From Erythrobacteraceae bacterium E2-1 Yellow Sea (GTDB lineage: Bacteria > Pseudomonadota > Alphaproteobacteria > Sphingomonadales > Sphingomonadaceae), in NCBI GenBank assembly GCA_014983025.1, contig JADCLP010000011.1, forward strand, positions 1 to 56,250: a stretch of 56,250 nucleotides of DNA, written 5' to 3'. A program made the translations under genes and the position numbers. Below, piece after piece: positions 28,462 through 38,655 of the stretch (the stretch's first letter is position 1; each line of letters begins with the position of its first letter). The notes under the pieces were generated by a model, which made no database searches, was not told the origin of the DNA, and was given only the letters and a program-made list of their open reading frames with translations.

Positions 28462-28611
28462 AAGTTGCTGCTATGCGGGCAAATTGGACACATCACAAGC
28501 ACTGGCGTGGCAAACAGGCCAAGCTGCCCGTTGCGTCTGGCGTCCCTCACTGGCAAGGGGTTGCGAAATTAGGCGGGTACGGCCCGTAACGAGCAATAGC
28601 GAACACACAAA

Positions 28612-31512
28612 ATGACAACCGAACTGCCAAAAACATTTGATCCTGCTGCGATTGAAACGCGCTGGTATAGCCATTGGGAAGAAAACGGGCTGTTCCGCCC
28701 CGAGCGCCCCGATGCGGAAGCTTTTACCATCGTCAATCCGCCGCCGAATGTAACGGGCAGCCTGCATATCGGCCACGCGCTGGACAATACGTTGCAGGAT
28801 ATCGTGATCCGTTATGAACGGCTGCGCGGCAAGGATGCGCTGTGGGTGGTGGGCACTGACCATGCCGGGATCGCCACGCAGATGGTGGTGGAACGCCAGA
28901 TGGAGGCGCGGCAGGACAAGCGCACCAATTATTCCCGCGAAGCTTTCATAGAGAAAGTGTGGGAATGGAAGGCGGAATCTGGCGGCCAGATCACCCGCCA
29001 GCTGCGCCGCCTGGGCTGTTCGATGGACTGGTCCCGCGAACAGTTCACCATGGACGAACATTTCACCCGTGCGGTGCTGAAAGTATTCGTCGATCTCTAC
29101 AATGAAGGCCTGATCTACCGTGACAAGCGGCTGGTAAACTGGGACCCAAAGCTGAAAACCGCGATCTCGGACCTCGAGGTCGAGACGCAGACGATTGCGG
29201 GTGGTTTCTGGCACTTCAAATATCCGCTGGCTGCCGATGAAAACGGAAACCCTGTGACGCTGGCTGATGGCCGCGATTATATCGAAGTCGCGACCACACG
29301 GCCTGAAACCATGCTCGCCGATATGGCGGTGGCGGTGCATCCAACTGACGAACGCTACGCGAGCGTTGTGGGCAAGCATGTCTTGCTGCCGATCACCGGG
29401 CGGCGCATCCCCATCGTGGCAGATGAGCACGCCGACCCGGAACTCGGCTCGGGCGCGGTGAAGATCACGCCCGGACATGACTTCAACGACTTTGAAGTGG
29501 GCAAGCGCGCAGGCATTGCGCCTGCAGACATGCTCAACATGCTGGATGGCGATGCCAATGTTTGCCAGACGGCGGACGGGCTTGTGCCCGACGAATTCAT
29601 CGGCCTGCATCGCTTCAAGAAAGACGGTGTCGATGGCGCGCGCGAACTTGTCGTTGCACAGCTGAAGGAACAGGGTTTCCTGATCCCGCATAAAGCCAAG
29701 AACAAGGCGGGTGAGGAGATCGAAAGCGATGCCGAACCGCGCCAGATCGCCACACCCTTTGGTGATCGCGGCGGCGTGGTGATCGAACCCTGGCTGACCG
29801 ATCAATGGTATGTGAATGCCGCAGAACTGGCCAAGGGGCCGATTGAAGCGGTGAAGAGCGGCGCGATCGAAATCGTGCCCAAATCATGGGAAAAAACCTT
29901 CTTCAACTGGATGGAGAATATCCAGCCCTGGTGCGTCAGCCGCCAATTGTGGTGGGGCCACCGCATTCCGGCGTGGTATGGGCCATCCAAATCTATAAAT
30001 GGACTCATCTATGATGGACGATCACCCGATGGCCATCAGGTATTCGTCGCAAATTCTGAAGCCGAAGCCAAAGCGCAAGCTGAACAGTTTTACGGGCCAG
30101 ATTTCGAAATTTATTTCTCTGAATCGCCAGCTTCGAATGGTCGAGACGGCTGGCCCGCCGAGGCAGCAGGAACAATCGGAAGCACCTCTGGGAAACAGCC
30201 AATCCCGCTCCTGCGTGACGGTGACGTCCTCGACACCTGGTTCTCCTCCGCGCTGTGGCCCTTCGCCACGCTGGGCTGGCCCGATGACACCGCGCTGATG
30301 CAGAAGCATTACCCCAATGATCTGCTGATTTCGGGCTTTGACATCCTGTTCTTCTGGGATGCGCGCATGATGATGCAGGGCATGAAAATGACCGGGCAGA
30401 TTCCATGGCCGCGCCTCTATCTGCATGGGCTGGTGCGTGCGGCGGATGGCGCGAAAATGTCCAAGTCGAAAGGCAATGTGGTCGATCCGCTGGGCCTGAT
30501 CGACCAATATGGGGCGGACGCGCTGCGTTTCTTCATGGCGGCGATGGAAAGCCAGGGCCGTGACATCAAGATGGATGAGAAGCGGGTGGAGGGCTATCGC
30601 AACTTCGCCACCAAGCTCTGGAATGCCACGCGTTTCTGCCAGTCCAACGGCATTGGCGCCTCCAGCACGATCAAGGCGCCTGAGGCGAAGCTGGCGGCGA
30701 ACCAGTGGATCATCGGTGAAGTGCAGCAAACTGTCGAGGCGCTGGATGCGGCCATGGCCGATCTGCGCTTCGATGCGGCAGCCAACACCATCTATCACTT
30801 CACGTGGGACAAATTCTGCGACTGGTATCTGGAACTCATCAAGCCGGTTTTCGCGGGCGATGCCGACAGTCCGGCAGCTGTGGAAACCCGGGCTGTTGCT
30901 GGCTGGGCGCTCGACCAGATCCTTGTCATGCTGCACCCCTTCATGCCCTTCATCACCGAAGAGCTGTGGCATGCGCAGGGCAAGCGCCAATATGAGCTGA
31001 TCCTCGCCCAGTGGCCCAATCCGCGTGCGCATGTTTCCAAGGAAGCAACCGATGCGATTGACTGGGTGATCGACCTCACCACCGCCACCCGCAGCGCCAA
31101 GAATGAGCTGGGCATTGCCCCCGGCGCGAAACTCGCTGCCTTCTGCCCGGCACCGTCTGACGTGGCGCAGCGCGTGGTGGAGCGCAGCAGTGCGGCCATT
31201 GAACGGCTGGCCCGCCTGACTCCGGTGACATTGGGTGACGCGCCGTCCGGCCCCGCCATGCAGGTGACGGCTGGCGGCGATATCTTCATCATCCCGCTGG
31301 AAGGCGTGATCGATGTCGATGCCGAAAAGGCGCGTTTGCAAAAGGCGTTGGAAGCTTCGCAGAAAGAAGCCAAATCGCTCGAGGGGCGCCTAGGCAATCC
31401 CAACTTCGTCGAACGCGCCAAGCCTGAAGCGGTGGAGAAGGCGCGAGAAGACCATGCCCACCACGCGGCAGAGGTTGAGCGGCTGACCGCGGCACTGGCG
31501 CGGCTGGGGTGA
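28612..31512 (+). CDS. valS: Valine--tRNA ligase
   Basis: A 966-residue class I synthetase that charges tRNA-Val. The HIGH motif lies at 52-55 in [13 protein letters not shown] and KMSKS at 615-619. The editing domain lies between them ([19 protein letters not shown]), followed by an anticodon-binding helical domain and a C-terminal coiled coil ([20 protein letters not shown]). Between RIPAWYG and DVLDTWFSS, residues about 460-538, there is a longer loop than I expect for the family. Its DNA (30001-30120) is about 47% GC against about 70% just downstream, which suggests an exchanged or inserted segment. The frame is intact. Confidence 0.97.
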   Translation: MTTELPKTFDPAAIETRWYSHWEENGLFRPERPDAEAFTIVNPPPNVTGSLHIGHALDNTLQDIVIRYERLRGKDALWVVGTDHAGIATQMVVERQMEARQDKRTNYSREAFIEKVWEWKAESGGQITRQLRRLGCSMDWSREQFTMDEHFTRAVLKVFVDLYNEGLIYRDKRLVNWDPKLKTAISDLEVETQTIAGGFWHFKYPLAADENGNPVTLADGRDYIEVATTRPETMLADMAVAVHPTDERYASVVGKHVLLPITGRRIPIVADEHADPELGSGAVKITPGHDFNDFEVGKRAGIAPADMLNMLDGDANVCQTADGLVPDEFIGLHRFKKDGVDGARELVVAQLKEQGFLIPHKAKNKAGEEIESDAEPRQIATPFGDRGGVVIEPWLTDQWYVNAAELAKGPIEAVKSGAIEIVPKSWEKTFFNWMENIQPWCVSRQLWWGHRIPAWYGPSKSINGLIYDGRSPDGHQVFVANSEAEAKAQAEQFYGPDFEIYFSESPASNGRDGWPAEAAGTIGSTSGKQPIPLLRDGDVLDTWFSSALWPFATLGWPDDTALMQKHYPNDLLISGFDILFFWDARMMMQGMKMTGQIPWPRLYLHGLVRAADGAKMSKSKGNVVDPLGLIDQYGADALRFFMAAMESQGRDIKMDEKRVEGYRNFATKLWNATRFCQSNGIGASSTIKAPEAKLAANQWIIGEVQQTVEALDAAMADLRFDAAANTIYHFTWDKFCDWYLELIKPVFAGDADSPAAVETRAVAGWALDQILVMLHPFMPFITEELWHAQGKRQYELILAQWPNPRAHVSKEATDAIDWVIDLTTATRSAKNELGIAPGAKLAAFCPAPSDVAQRVVERSSAAIERLARLTPVTLGDAPSGPAMQVTAGGDIFIIPLEGVIDVDAEKARLQKALEASQKEAKSLEGRLGNPNFVERAKPEAVEKAREDHAHHAAEVERLTAALARLG

Positions 31513-31513
31513 T

Positions 31514-32248
31514 GTGGCGCTGATCCTTGCCACGCAGGCACCGGGTGAGCCGGAGATATTCGCCAGCCTGCAGGGCGAAGGCCCCAGCGCGGGCATGCCT
31601 GTGGCTTTCCTGCGCCTCAGCCGCTGCAACCTAGCCTGCACATGGTGTGACACGGCCTATACCTGGCATTTTACCGGCGATAACCGCCCGCATCGCGGCG
31701 GCGAGACTTATGACCGCAAGGCCAATCAACTGGAACTGGACGTGGCACCGGTGGCCGCGCGGATCGCCGCTTTGGGCCAGAAACGCCTCGTCATCACCGG
31801 GGGGGAACCGCTGTTGCAGGCGGGCAAGCTAGCCGAATTGCTGGAACTGCTGCCCGATATTTCAGTCGAGATCGAAACCAATGGCACGGTCGCGGCACCG
31901 CAACGGCTGGATATCCGCATCGACCAATACAATGTCAGCCCCAAGCTTACCCATTCGGGCAATCCGGCCGATCTGGCGCTGATCCCGGAACGGCTGGATG
32001 CCTATGCCACCGACAGCCGTGCCTTCTTCAAATTCGTGATTGCCGAACCTGCCGATGTGGAGGAGGTGTTGGCGCTCCACGCACGCTATCGTTTCCGCCC
32101 CGGTCATGTTTTCCTGATGGCGGAGGGGACGGACAGCGCCACCCTGCGCGCCCGCGAAAAATGGCTGAGCGAGCTATGCCTGCAGCATGGCTTCCGCATG
32201 AGCGACCGCCTGCATATCCATCTTTATGGGGATACCAGAGGTACTTAA
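31514..32248 (+). CDS. queE: 7-carboxy-7-deazaguanine synthase QueE
   Basis: A 244-residue radical-SAM enzyme that makes 7-carboxy-7-deazaguanine for queuosine biosynthesis. N-terminal FASLQGEGPSAGMP is typical, followed by the cluster-binding CNLACTWC (a CX3CX2C motif) and ITGGEPLLQ. It starts at GTG immediately after the valS stop, so it is probably translated from the same message. No other queuosine gene lies in the window. Confidence 0.93.
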   Translation: MALILATQAPGEPEIFASLQGEGPSAGMPVAFLRLSRCNLACTWCDTAYTWHFTGDNRPHRGGETYDRKANQLELDVAPVAARIAALGQKRLVITGGEPLLQAGKLAELLELLPDISVEIETNGTVAAPQRLDIRIDQYNVSPKLTHSGNPADLALIPERLDAYATDSRAFFKFVIAEPADVEEVLALHARYRFRPGHVFLMAEGTDSATLRAREKWLSELCLQHGFRMSDRLHIHLYGDTRGT

Positions 32249-32269
32249 CTTGTTTACGCCCTCAAACGC

Positions 32270-32480
32270 CGGGCGCGGGCCGTCCGGCCCGCTTGGCTTC
32301 GGCCTACCGGCCGTCGCGCAGTCGCGCTCTGGCTGCCGCAACCAGTATACCAACGGTCGGGATTTTTACGAGGGTGGAGCGAGAATGGTGGCGTGCGAGA
32401 ACCGGCGCGCAGCGACCATTTCAGGTCGTGAGCACCGGAAGCACAGCAGGCTGCTATTCGCAGCCCACTCTCGTAAAAAT
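32270..32480. repeat. REP-like GC-rich hairpins plus a 119-bp inverted-repeat element (MITE/REP candidate)
   Basis: This 231-base gap between queE and a convergent ATPase gene holds two structures. First, a perfect seven-pair hairpin (GCGGGCC, loop GTCC, GGCCCGC; 32275-32292) is followed by a second self-complementary block around GGCCTACCGGCC. Second, 16-base arms at 32362-32377 (ATTTTTACGAGGGTGG) and 32465-32480 are inverted copies with one mismatch and enclose 87 bases. The right arm overlaps the TAA stop of the ATPase gene. No credible gene lies inside. Confidence 0.6.
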
Positions 32481-34207
32481 TAGCCCTGCGAGCGCCAGCG
32501 TTGGACGACGCGCTGTACCGCCTCTTCCTCGCCGCCGCTTTCGTTCCACAGCTCGACAAAGCTGGGATCTTCAGAGGCAGGACGCTTGTTTTCTTCCAGA
32601 TTGTCAAACGCAACACGAACCGGGATCGCCACACCTTCACCGCAGATAATGCATTCGCGGTTACGCAAAGCGGGGATTGAATCGAGAAAGCCGCGCGCAC
32701 CTTCGGGCATGGCGGCCTTCACGAAAGCCTGATCTCGATCATTGTTCAAACGCATGGAGATGATGGTACCGCACTGCGACAGCACGCCTTCGGCAAGGTC
32801 AGACGGGCGTTGCGTGATCAGACCCAGCGAAATGCCGTATTTACGGCCTTCCTTTGCGATCCGGCCCAGAATGCGACCCACGGATGAGCCATCGGCATTC
32901 TTTTCGCTCGGGACATATCGGTGCGCCTCTTCACACACCAGCAGGATCGGACGGGTCTTTTCATCGCGGCCCCAGATCGCAAAGTCGAACACCAGGCGGC
33001 TGAGCACCGCCACCACGGTTGAGGTAATGTCAGAAGGCACACCCGACACGTCGATAATCGAAATCGGCTTGCCACTACCGGGCATACGGAACACCTTGCC
33101 GATGAAGTCGGCCATGGTGTCACCCACCAACATGCCAGAGAACATGAACTGGTAACGCGGATCGCTCTTCAGCTCCTCCAGCTTGTTCTTGATCCGCATA
33201 TAGGGGGCAGAAGTGGTCGCCTTGTCGAGCTTGCCCATTTCATCCTGGATGATGTTGGACAGGTCGGACAGCAAATATGGGATGGGCGAATCGACGGTGA
33301 TCTTGCCCATATGTTCGGCCAGACGGCTCTTCTGGCGCGATTTCAGCAGGCATTTGGCCAGAATATCCTCATCCACCTGCCGTTCATTCCCGTTGCTGGT
33401 CAGCAGAACTTCGCAATGTTCTTCAAAGTTCATCAGCCAATAGGGCATTTGCAGATTGGACACGTCCAGGATCAGGCCGGTCTGGCGGAAAGCCGCCGAA
33501 TATTCGCCGTGCGGGTCAATCATCACAATATGCCCATCAGGCGCAGCCTGGCAGATACGGTGCAGGATCAGCGCCGCACTGGTCGATTTACCTGTACCCG
33601 TCGATCCCAGCAGCGCAAAGTGTTTGCCCAGCATGGCATCGACATAGATACCGGCGCGAATATCCTTGGTCGGGAACACGGTGCCGATCTGGATATTGGC
33701 GCGGCCATCACTGGCATAGACCTGTTTCAGATCTTCTGTTGTGGCAGGGTAAACCATGGCCCCCGGGATAGGGTAGCGCGTCACACCACGGCGGAAGCCA
33801 CGCAGAACACCGGTGAGTTTTTCTTCAACACCTTCGCCCAGAAAATCGATATCCGCCAGAATGCCGCCATTGGCACGGCGATCCTTGCGCTGTGTCCGCA
33901 CGCTGGCGAGCAGCCAGCTGTTGCCGACGCGGATCTTGATCTGGCTGCCGACCTGCCCCGCCAGCATGACCGAAGGATCATCATCCTCCATACATTCATT
34001 GAGCCGTTCAGGATCGAGCGCGATCTGCGAACCAGACCCGGCGATTTCCAGCACCACGCCCAGCGGCAATTTGGCGCATTCGGAAGGTTCGCTGGTAGAT
34101 GGCTTAGGGGCAGCATCCTGCGCGGGAACGCCCTGCGGCACCGGTGCATGTGTAGCACCGCCAGCAGGCTGGAACTGGTTGTGATTCTGGTTGCCCATAT
34201 CGGTCAT
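32480..34207 (-). CDS. HerA-like ATPase (DUF87 domain)
   Basis: 575 residues. A Gln/Pro-rich, likely disordered N-terminus (1-45) is followed by a HAS-barrel-like beta domain (about 50-150) and the HerA motor with Walker A GSTGTGKSTS, Walker B ILLVCEEAHRYVP and LITQRPSDL. The C-terminus (VRVAFDNLEENKRP...) matches the HerA family lid. Archaeal HerA works with NurA in DNA end resection; bacterial members are less understood, and some belong to defence systems. No nuclease or defence partner is adjacent, so a housekeeping DNA-handling role seems more likely. The stop lies inside an inverted repeat. Confidence 0.88.
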   Translation of the reverse strand: MTDMGNQNHNQFQPAGGATHAPVPQGVPAQDAAPKPSTSEPSECAKLPLGVVLEIAGSGSQIALDPERLNECMEDDDPSVMLAGQVGSQIKIRVGNSWLLASVRTQRKDRRANGGILADIDFLGEGVEEKLTGVLRGFRRGVTRYPIPGAMVYPATTEDLKQVYASDGRANIQIGTVFPTKDIRAGIYVDAMLGKHFALLGSTGTGKSTSAALILHRICQAAPDGHIVMIDPHGEYSAAFRQTGLILDVSNLQMPYWLMNFEEHCEVLLTSNGNERQVDEDILAKCLLKSRQKSRLAEHMGKITVDSPIPYLLSDLSNIIQDEMGKLDKATTSAPYMRIKNKLEELKSDPRYQFMFSGMLVGDTMADFIGKVFRMPGSGKPISIIDVSGVPSDITSTVVAVLSRLVFDFAIWGRDEKTRPILLVCEEAHRYVPSEKNADGSSVGRILGRIAKEGRKYGISLGLITQRPSDLAEGVLSQCGTIISMRLNNDRDQAFVKAAMPEGARGFLDSIPALRNRECIICGEGVAIPVRVAFDNLEENKRPASEDPSFVELWNESGGEEEAVQRVVQRWRSQG

Positions 34208-34306
34208 ATGCTCAAGCTTTCCCCTTGGCTCGGTAATTCAGGGAAAGCGCATAACAATAAGTCGGTTAAAATCGCGTCAACGCTAATATGCGAATGATAC
34301 TGCCAA

Positions 34307-35053
34307 TCAGCGGAACAAACGGCCTGCCAGAAAGCCCATGCCGATGGAAAGGCACACGGCAACAATGCCATAGATCAGCGAATATTGTTGCGATGCCATT
34401 TCCACAAAGCGTTCAAACCCGACCTTGCGCACTTCCACATCCGCCACAGCAGAAGCTATGACACGGCCATTGGTTATGGCAAAGGTTTCCGCGGTATATT
34501 TGCCCGTCGGCACATTGGAGGGGAGCGAAATACGCGCGTGATAGAGAACCTGTTCGCTGATCGTCACGCCTCCATCGATCTGGGTGTAGAGACCTTTGCG
34601 ATGGCGCTGATCCACCAGCCCCGCAGCGAAACGTGCCTGTTTTTCAGGATCGATCTGGCCTGAAGGAGAAAGCTGGATGAATTCTGTCCCCAGTTCATAA
34701 ATGGCGGCTGTTCGATCATCGACTATGCCCTTGATCGGCCGGCTGGACGCAACTGCGAAGAATGAAGGGGCAGAACGAAAATCAGAGCTTTCAGCATTGA
34801 TCCATATCCCGACAATGCGTTCTTTTTCACGCATGCGGATCGGCTGAGTGGGCCCTTTAAGCACCACGACAATGTCATATTCAGCCCCAGCGCGGCGACC
34901 GGCAGGGTCCAGAATTGCACCATAGAGCAATAATTCTGTGCCCGTGAAGCCCTGGCGCACCTGCACTTCTTTCTGTGACACTTCCGGCACCAGAATGGCA
35001 TCGCGCTGCCCCATCAGGAACAGTGCTGCGATGAGGAGGAACACCCCTCTCAT
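34307..35053 (-). CDS. TIGR02186-type membrane-associated protein
   Basis: 248 residues: a signal peptide (MRGVFLLIAALFLMGQ), a periplasmic beta-rich domain and a C-terminal transmembrane helix (LIYGIVAVCLSIGMGFLAGRLF). The gene overlaps the upstream TauE/SafE gene by four bases. Proteins of this type are known in alphaproteobacteria as neighbours of TauE/SafE permeases and probably assist anion or sulfur-compound export, though the exact role is not established. Confidence 0.8.
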   Translation of the reverse strand: MRGVFLLIAALFLMGQRDAILVPEVSQKEVQVRQGFTGTELLLYGAILDPAGRRAGAEYDIVVVLKGPTQPIRMREKERIVGIWINAESSDFRSAPSFFAVASSRPIKGIVDDRTAAIYELGTEFIQLSPSGQIDPEKQARFAAGLVDQRHRKGLYTQIDGGVTISEQVLYHARISLPSNVPTGKYTAETFAITNGRVIASAVADVEVRKVGFERFVEMASQQYSLIYGIVAVCLSIGMGFLAGRLFR

Positions 35054-35961
35054 AGCGGGGACACAGTGAAAATTTCATCGGGCTGATAGCCCAACCCCAA
35101 TGCCATGCGGATGGCAACCAGCAACACGATGCCGGCCAACACCATACGTAGGATTTCAGGCCGCGCCTTGAGCGCGATTTGCGTGCCAAACTGTGCCCCG
35201 ATCACGGAACCCAGCAGCAACAGGCCGGCCAGCACGATATCCACCGCCTTGGTAGTGAGCGAGTGCATCATGGTGGTTGCCATGGTTACAAACAGAATCT
35301 GGAACAGCGATGTACCAACAACAACATTCCCGCTCATCCCCAGAATATACAGCATGGCCGGCACCAGCATGAAGCCACCGCCAACGCCCATCAGCATCGT
35401 CAATATGCCAACCAAGACGCCCAAAATCGCAGGTGCCAAGGGCGAAATATAAAGGCCCGAACTGTAAAATCTCCAGCGCAGCGGAAGTGAAGCAACCAGT
35501 GGGTGGTGTCGCCGTTTCTTGACCTTGGGCGCCACCCCATCCTTGGGCCGCCAGGCTTCCAGTGCTTCCCGCATCATCAGGGTGCCGATTGTGCCTAGCA
35601 TAAGCACATAGAGAATGCTGATGACGACATCGATCTGGCCAATTGCCTGAAAGAACCGAAACAGCAGGGCGCCAATCATCGCACCGATGATGCCACCGCC
35701 CACCATCACCATGCCCATACGGTAATCAACACCGCCACGCCTGCCATGCGCCAGCACACCCGATACACTGGCCCCGGTCACCTGAGTTGCTGCAGAAGCC
35801 GCGGCAACCGTGGGTGGAATACCGTAAAAGATCAGCAATGGTGTGGTGAGAAATCCGCCGCCCACTCCGAACAGGCCAGACAGAATGCCCGTGAGCACGC
35901 CAAGCGCCACGATCAGCAGGCCGTTTACTGACAGATTCGCAATGGGAAGGTAGACATCCAT
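35050..35961 (-). CDS. TauE/SafE family sulfite/organosulfonate exporter-like permease
   Basis: 303 residues with about eight hydrophobic segments and two family repeats, each with a GxGGGFxxxP-type motif (FGVGGGFLTTPLLIF near 32 and MGVGGGFMLVPAML near 195). This is an inner-membrane exporter of sulfite, sulfoacetate or a related anion; the substrate cannot be told. It is transcribed with the following TIGR02186 gene. Confidence 0.9.
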   Translation of the reverse strand: MDVYLPIANLSVNGLLIVALGVLTGILSGLFGVGGGFLTTPLLIFYGIPPTVAAASAATQVTGASVSGVLAHGRRGGVDYRMGMVMVGGGIIGAMIGALLFRFFQAIGQIDVVISILYVLMLGTIGTLMMREALEAWRPKDGVAPKVKKRRHHPLVASLPLRWRFYSSGLYISPLAPAILGVLVGILTMLMGVGGGFMLVPAMLYILGMSGNVVVGTSLFQILFVTMATTMMHSLTTKAVDIVLAGLLLLGSVIGAQFGTQIALKARPEILRMVLAGIVLLVAIRMALGLGYQPDEIFTVSPL

Positions 35962-36021
35962 GATTGACTATCCCCTAGCCCAGCGAACCAGCGGATTAAA
36001 GCCAAGTGATTGGCGAATTCT

Positions 36022-37164
36022 CTAAAACCGTGTCGACAGCGTAACAGCCGCGCCCGATGCTGGTTCTGCGTCTCCCGCCACACGGGCACGATAATCCACT
36101 GCCAGGCGGGCCGGAACATGCCCGATATCCAGATCAAGTCGCATGGTTGGCCCCACATCAGTGCGCGCGGCACCCTTTTGCGCGCCAGCCCAAAGGCCCG
36201 CACCCATGCTAAGCCGTCCCAGATCGAACCGTTCGACATCGCGCAGCACATGCAACTGGCCATCAGCAAAAGCCGTGGCGAATTTTCCGCCTACATAGCC
36301 GCCCTGAACATACATTTCCGCACGCATTCCGGCTGGCAATTTGTGCGGTGCCAGCTCAGTCGTCAGCATTGCCGCCGGGCGCAGATCCGTGCCTGTTGTG
36401 CGATCTGTCACGCGCAATTCAGCATGGGCGCGCAGCGGCAGATTGGCCAAGGGTCGCGCCGATACACCCGGTGCAAGCTCACTTTCACCCCGGCTGACAA
36501 GCGCGCGATAGGCCCTGAGATAGGCACGAGGATCGCGCCCATCCTGCGGGGCAAGGCGATAACGCAACACCGCCCCTGCCTGGCTGGCACCATAGGTAGG
36601 CACGCGGCCTTGGGAAATGGCGGTTGCACCTGATCCTTCACGCCACAATGCCCATGTATCGACTGACCAGCGATCCTGCCTCGGTGCACGCGCTGGCGGC
36701 AATTGCCCCACCTCTGCCGCGTGTACCATGCGGTCTTCCACATCCTGCGGCACCGGCAAATGTGCCATGGCCGCCAGGAACATCATCTGATGCGCCCCTG
36801 CGGCGCGGGAATTTGCGGAAAACCCACCGACAGATGCCGTATCCACTCCATCGCCAGCGCTTGATTGTGCGCTATCAAGTGATTGCCCCGTTAAAGGGCC
36901 CAGCCACGGTGTCGGCCGATCACGCAATTCCGGTAACAGCCCAGGCTGCACTGCGGGATCAGCGCCATCCTTTTCTGGCGCAGTCTGGCCCGATACACCC
37001 GCCTGAGAATTCATCGGCACAGCTTCCACGGCCAGATTGGCTTGTGCCAGCGTGGCTGCAAATGGCGATTCCCACAGCACGGTGCGCGCGCCAATCCACA
37101 TGCCCAGAACGGCCAGCAGGACAACTAGCGGGCGACCACGCGAGCGGGTCTTGAACGAGCTCAT
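36022..37164 (-). CDS. NfrA C-terminal-like protein paired with a glycosyltransferase
   Basis: 380 residues with an N-terminal membrane anchor (PLVVLLAVLGMWIGA), an Ala/Pro-rich linker and a C-terminal strand-rich domain (about 165-380) with GRVPTYGASQAGAVLRYRL, MYVQGGYVGGKFATAFADGQLHVLRDV and a terminal phenylalanine. This C-terminal pattern recalls the last domain of the phage N4 receptor protein NfrA, without its long TPR part. It overlaps the upstream glycosyltransferase gene by four bases (ATGA), so the two act together, probably in export of a surface polysaccharide. The family call is from memory of the pattern and is moderate. Confidence 0.7.
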   Translation of the reverse strand: MSSFKTRSRGRPLVVLLAVLGMWIGARTVLWESPFAATLAQANLAVEAVPMNSQAGVSGQTAPEKDGADPAVQPGLLPELRDRPTPWLGPLTGQSLDSAQSSAGDGVDTASVGGFSANSRAAGAHQMMFLAAMAHLPVPQDVEDRMVHAAEVGQLPPARAPRQDRWSVDTWALWREGSGATAISQGRVPTYGASQAGAVLRYRLAPQDGRDPRAYLRAYRALVSRGESELAPGVSARPLANLPLRAHAELRVTDRTTGTDLRPAAMLTTELAPHKLPAGMRAEMYVQGGYVGGKFATAFADGQLHVLRDVERFDLGRLSMGAGLWAGAQKGAARTDVGPTMRLDLDIGHVPARLAVDYRARVAGDAEPASGAAVTLSTRF

Positions 37165-38567
37165 GCCGCTTGCTCCTGCCGTATAACATCACGCGCAGGA
37201 TGCGCATGATGGGGTGTCTTGTCCCATACGACAGCGCGCCCCAGCAACGACCGGCAATAGGCGAACAGCGCCCGCCTTCCGGCCATGATAGCAATGATAT
37301 TGGCCACTGGCAGGCGCAGCACAGCCCGCACACCTTCGACAGTGCCGTATTCGCGCGCGGTAAAGGCAAAGCGCATCAGCGCCCGCCACACAAAGCTGAA
37401 CACATTCACCGCCAGCAACAGTTTAAGCGGCGTGGAAAGCTGCAGGTGTTCACCATGACCCAGCATGGCCGCAACCCATCCAAGTGTAGACAGCGCCAAC
37501 AGCAGATAGGCCATCAGCAGTACAAGCGCCGTCATCGGGCCGCGCCGGTCACGCATGCGCATCCAAATCTCGCTGGGCCGCATGGTCCAGCCGAGCCTGT
37601 CCCAACCCTGTAGTGCGATACCATGCACCCAACGCGTTTTCTGGCGCACAATATGGTCAAGCCGTGCCGGGAAATAGGCGCGCGTTGCCACCAATTCGCC
37701 ATCTTCACCGCGTGCACGCAGGAACTGGCCACGGCCACCCTGTTCCGCAATCGAAATACCCAACTCATAATCTTCGGTCAGAGAATCTGCCGCAAATGGC
37801 AATTGGTTGTCATGAGAATGCGCCAGGCGATCCAGCGCCGCCCGCCCGGCAGCACAGCCAACGCCAGCAGCCGGCACGGTCGCCGTCAATGCATCGCGCA
37901 CCGGCAAGGCCTTGCCATGCGCCTCGGCAAATTCCTCGCAATAATGACTGCCCAGCCAGCGGCTGCCCACTTGCGGCATGGGCAAAACCGGCAGTTGAAC
38001 GAAATCTGCATGGGCCATAGCTCGATCGAGCAGTGGCAGAGCTGCCGGATCGACCATATCCTCGGCATCATGAAATACGACCATGCGCACTTTTTGCCCG
38101 CCGCGCTGTTCATCACTGATCAGTGCCTGATACAGGCGATTGAGGCAGTCGGCCTTGGTGGTGGGGCCAGCCTGGTCATAAATCACCAGTCTCAGGCGCG
38201 GATCGCCCGGTGCTGCCTTGGTCACCGCAGCGATTGTTTCAGGATCATTGCGGTAACAGCCAACATAAAGCTTCAGATTGTCCTGCGGCCATGCCGCCAG
38301 CATATGCGCGATAGTGTCGCCGATCACCTCCGCCTCATCCCAGGCGGGAACAAAGATCGCCGCATCGCCTTCCAGTTCCAATCCGGCCAGGGAGGCGCGA
38401 TTCACCTGATGTGTTCTGGTTCTGCCGGTCAGACGCATCCACAACCATGTGAAATCCAGCGCCAAATCATCGATGGCACCAATCAGAAAGAATACCCCGG
38501 CAAACAGCAGCAATTCATGCTGAAACAGCACAATCCATTGCCAAACGGACAGATCCCAAATTGCCAA
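37161..38567 (-). CDS. Membrane glycosyltransferase family 2, NfrB-like
   Basis: 468 residues: two N-terminal hydrophobic segments, a cytoplasmic GT2 domain and three or more C-terminal membrane helices. Catalytic features are visible: VPAWDEAEVI, the acidic pair in FHDAEDMVDP, TEDYELG and the polysaccharide-synthase-type RQKTRWVHG...W motif. This fits processive glycosyltransferases of the NfrB type, which assemble an exopolysaccharide at the inner membrane. The paired downstream gene would supply the periplasmic or outer membrane part. NfrB's C-terminal cyclic-di-GMP-binding part is not obvious here. Confidence 0.85.
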   Translation of the reverse strand: MAIWDLSVWQWIVLFQHELLLFAGVFFLIGAIDDLALDFTWLWMRLTGRTRTHQVNRASLAGLELEGDAAIFVPAWDEAEVIGDTIAHMLAAWPQDNLKLYVGCYRNDPETIAAVTKAAPGDPRLRLVIYDQAGPTTKADCLNRLYQALISDEQRGGQKVRMVVFHDAEDMVDPAALPLLDRAMAHADFVQLPVLPMPQVGSRWLGSHYCEEFAEAHGKALPVRDALTATVPAAGVGCAAGRAALDRLAHSHDNQLPFAADSLTEDYELGISIAEQGGRGQFLRARGEDGELVATRAYFPARLDHIVRQKTRWVHGIALQGWDRLGWTMRPSEIWMRMRDRRGPMTALVLLMAYLLLALSTLGWVAAMLGHGEHLQLSTPLKLLLAVNVFSFVWRALMRFAFTAREYGTVEGVRAVLRLPVANIIAIMAGRRALFAYCRSLLGRAVVWDKTPHHAHPARDVIRQEQAA

Positions 38568-38655
38568 GATAATCCGACCCCCTATCGGAAATTAGCCTAA
38601 CGCTAACAATCCACCCTTGCAACGCCGGAAAGATTACGAAAGAGAGATCGCAATC

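Noticed and set aside
30022..31341. 439-codon minus-strand open frame opposite valS
   Set aside because: A shadow of valS with no family-like segment.
32226..32483. 85-codon plus-strand open frame in the queE-ATPase gap
   Set aside because: It coincides with the hairpins and inverted repeat, has no homology I recognise and starts inside queE; a repeat element explains it better.
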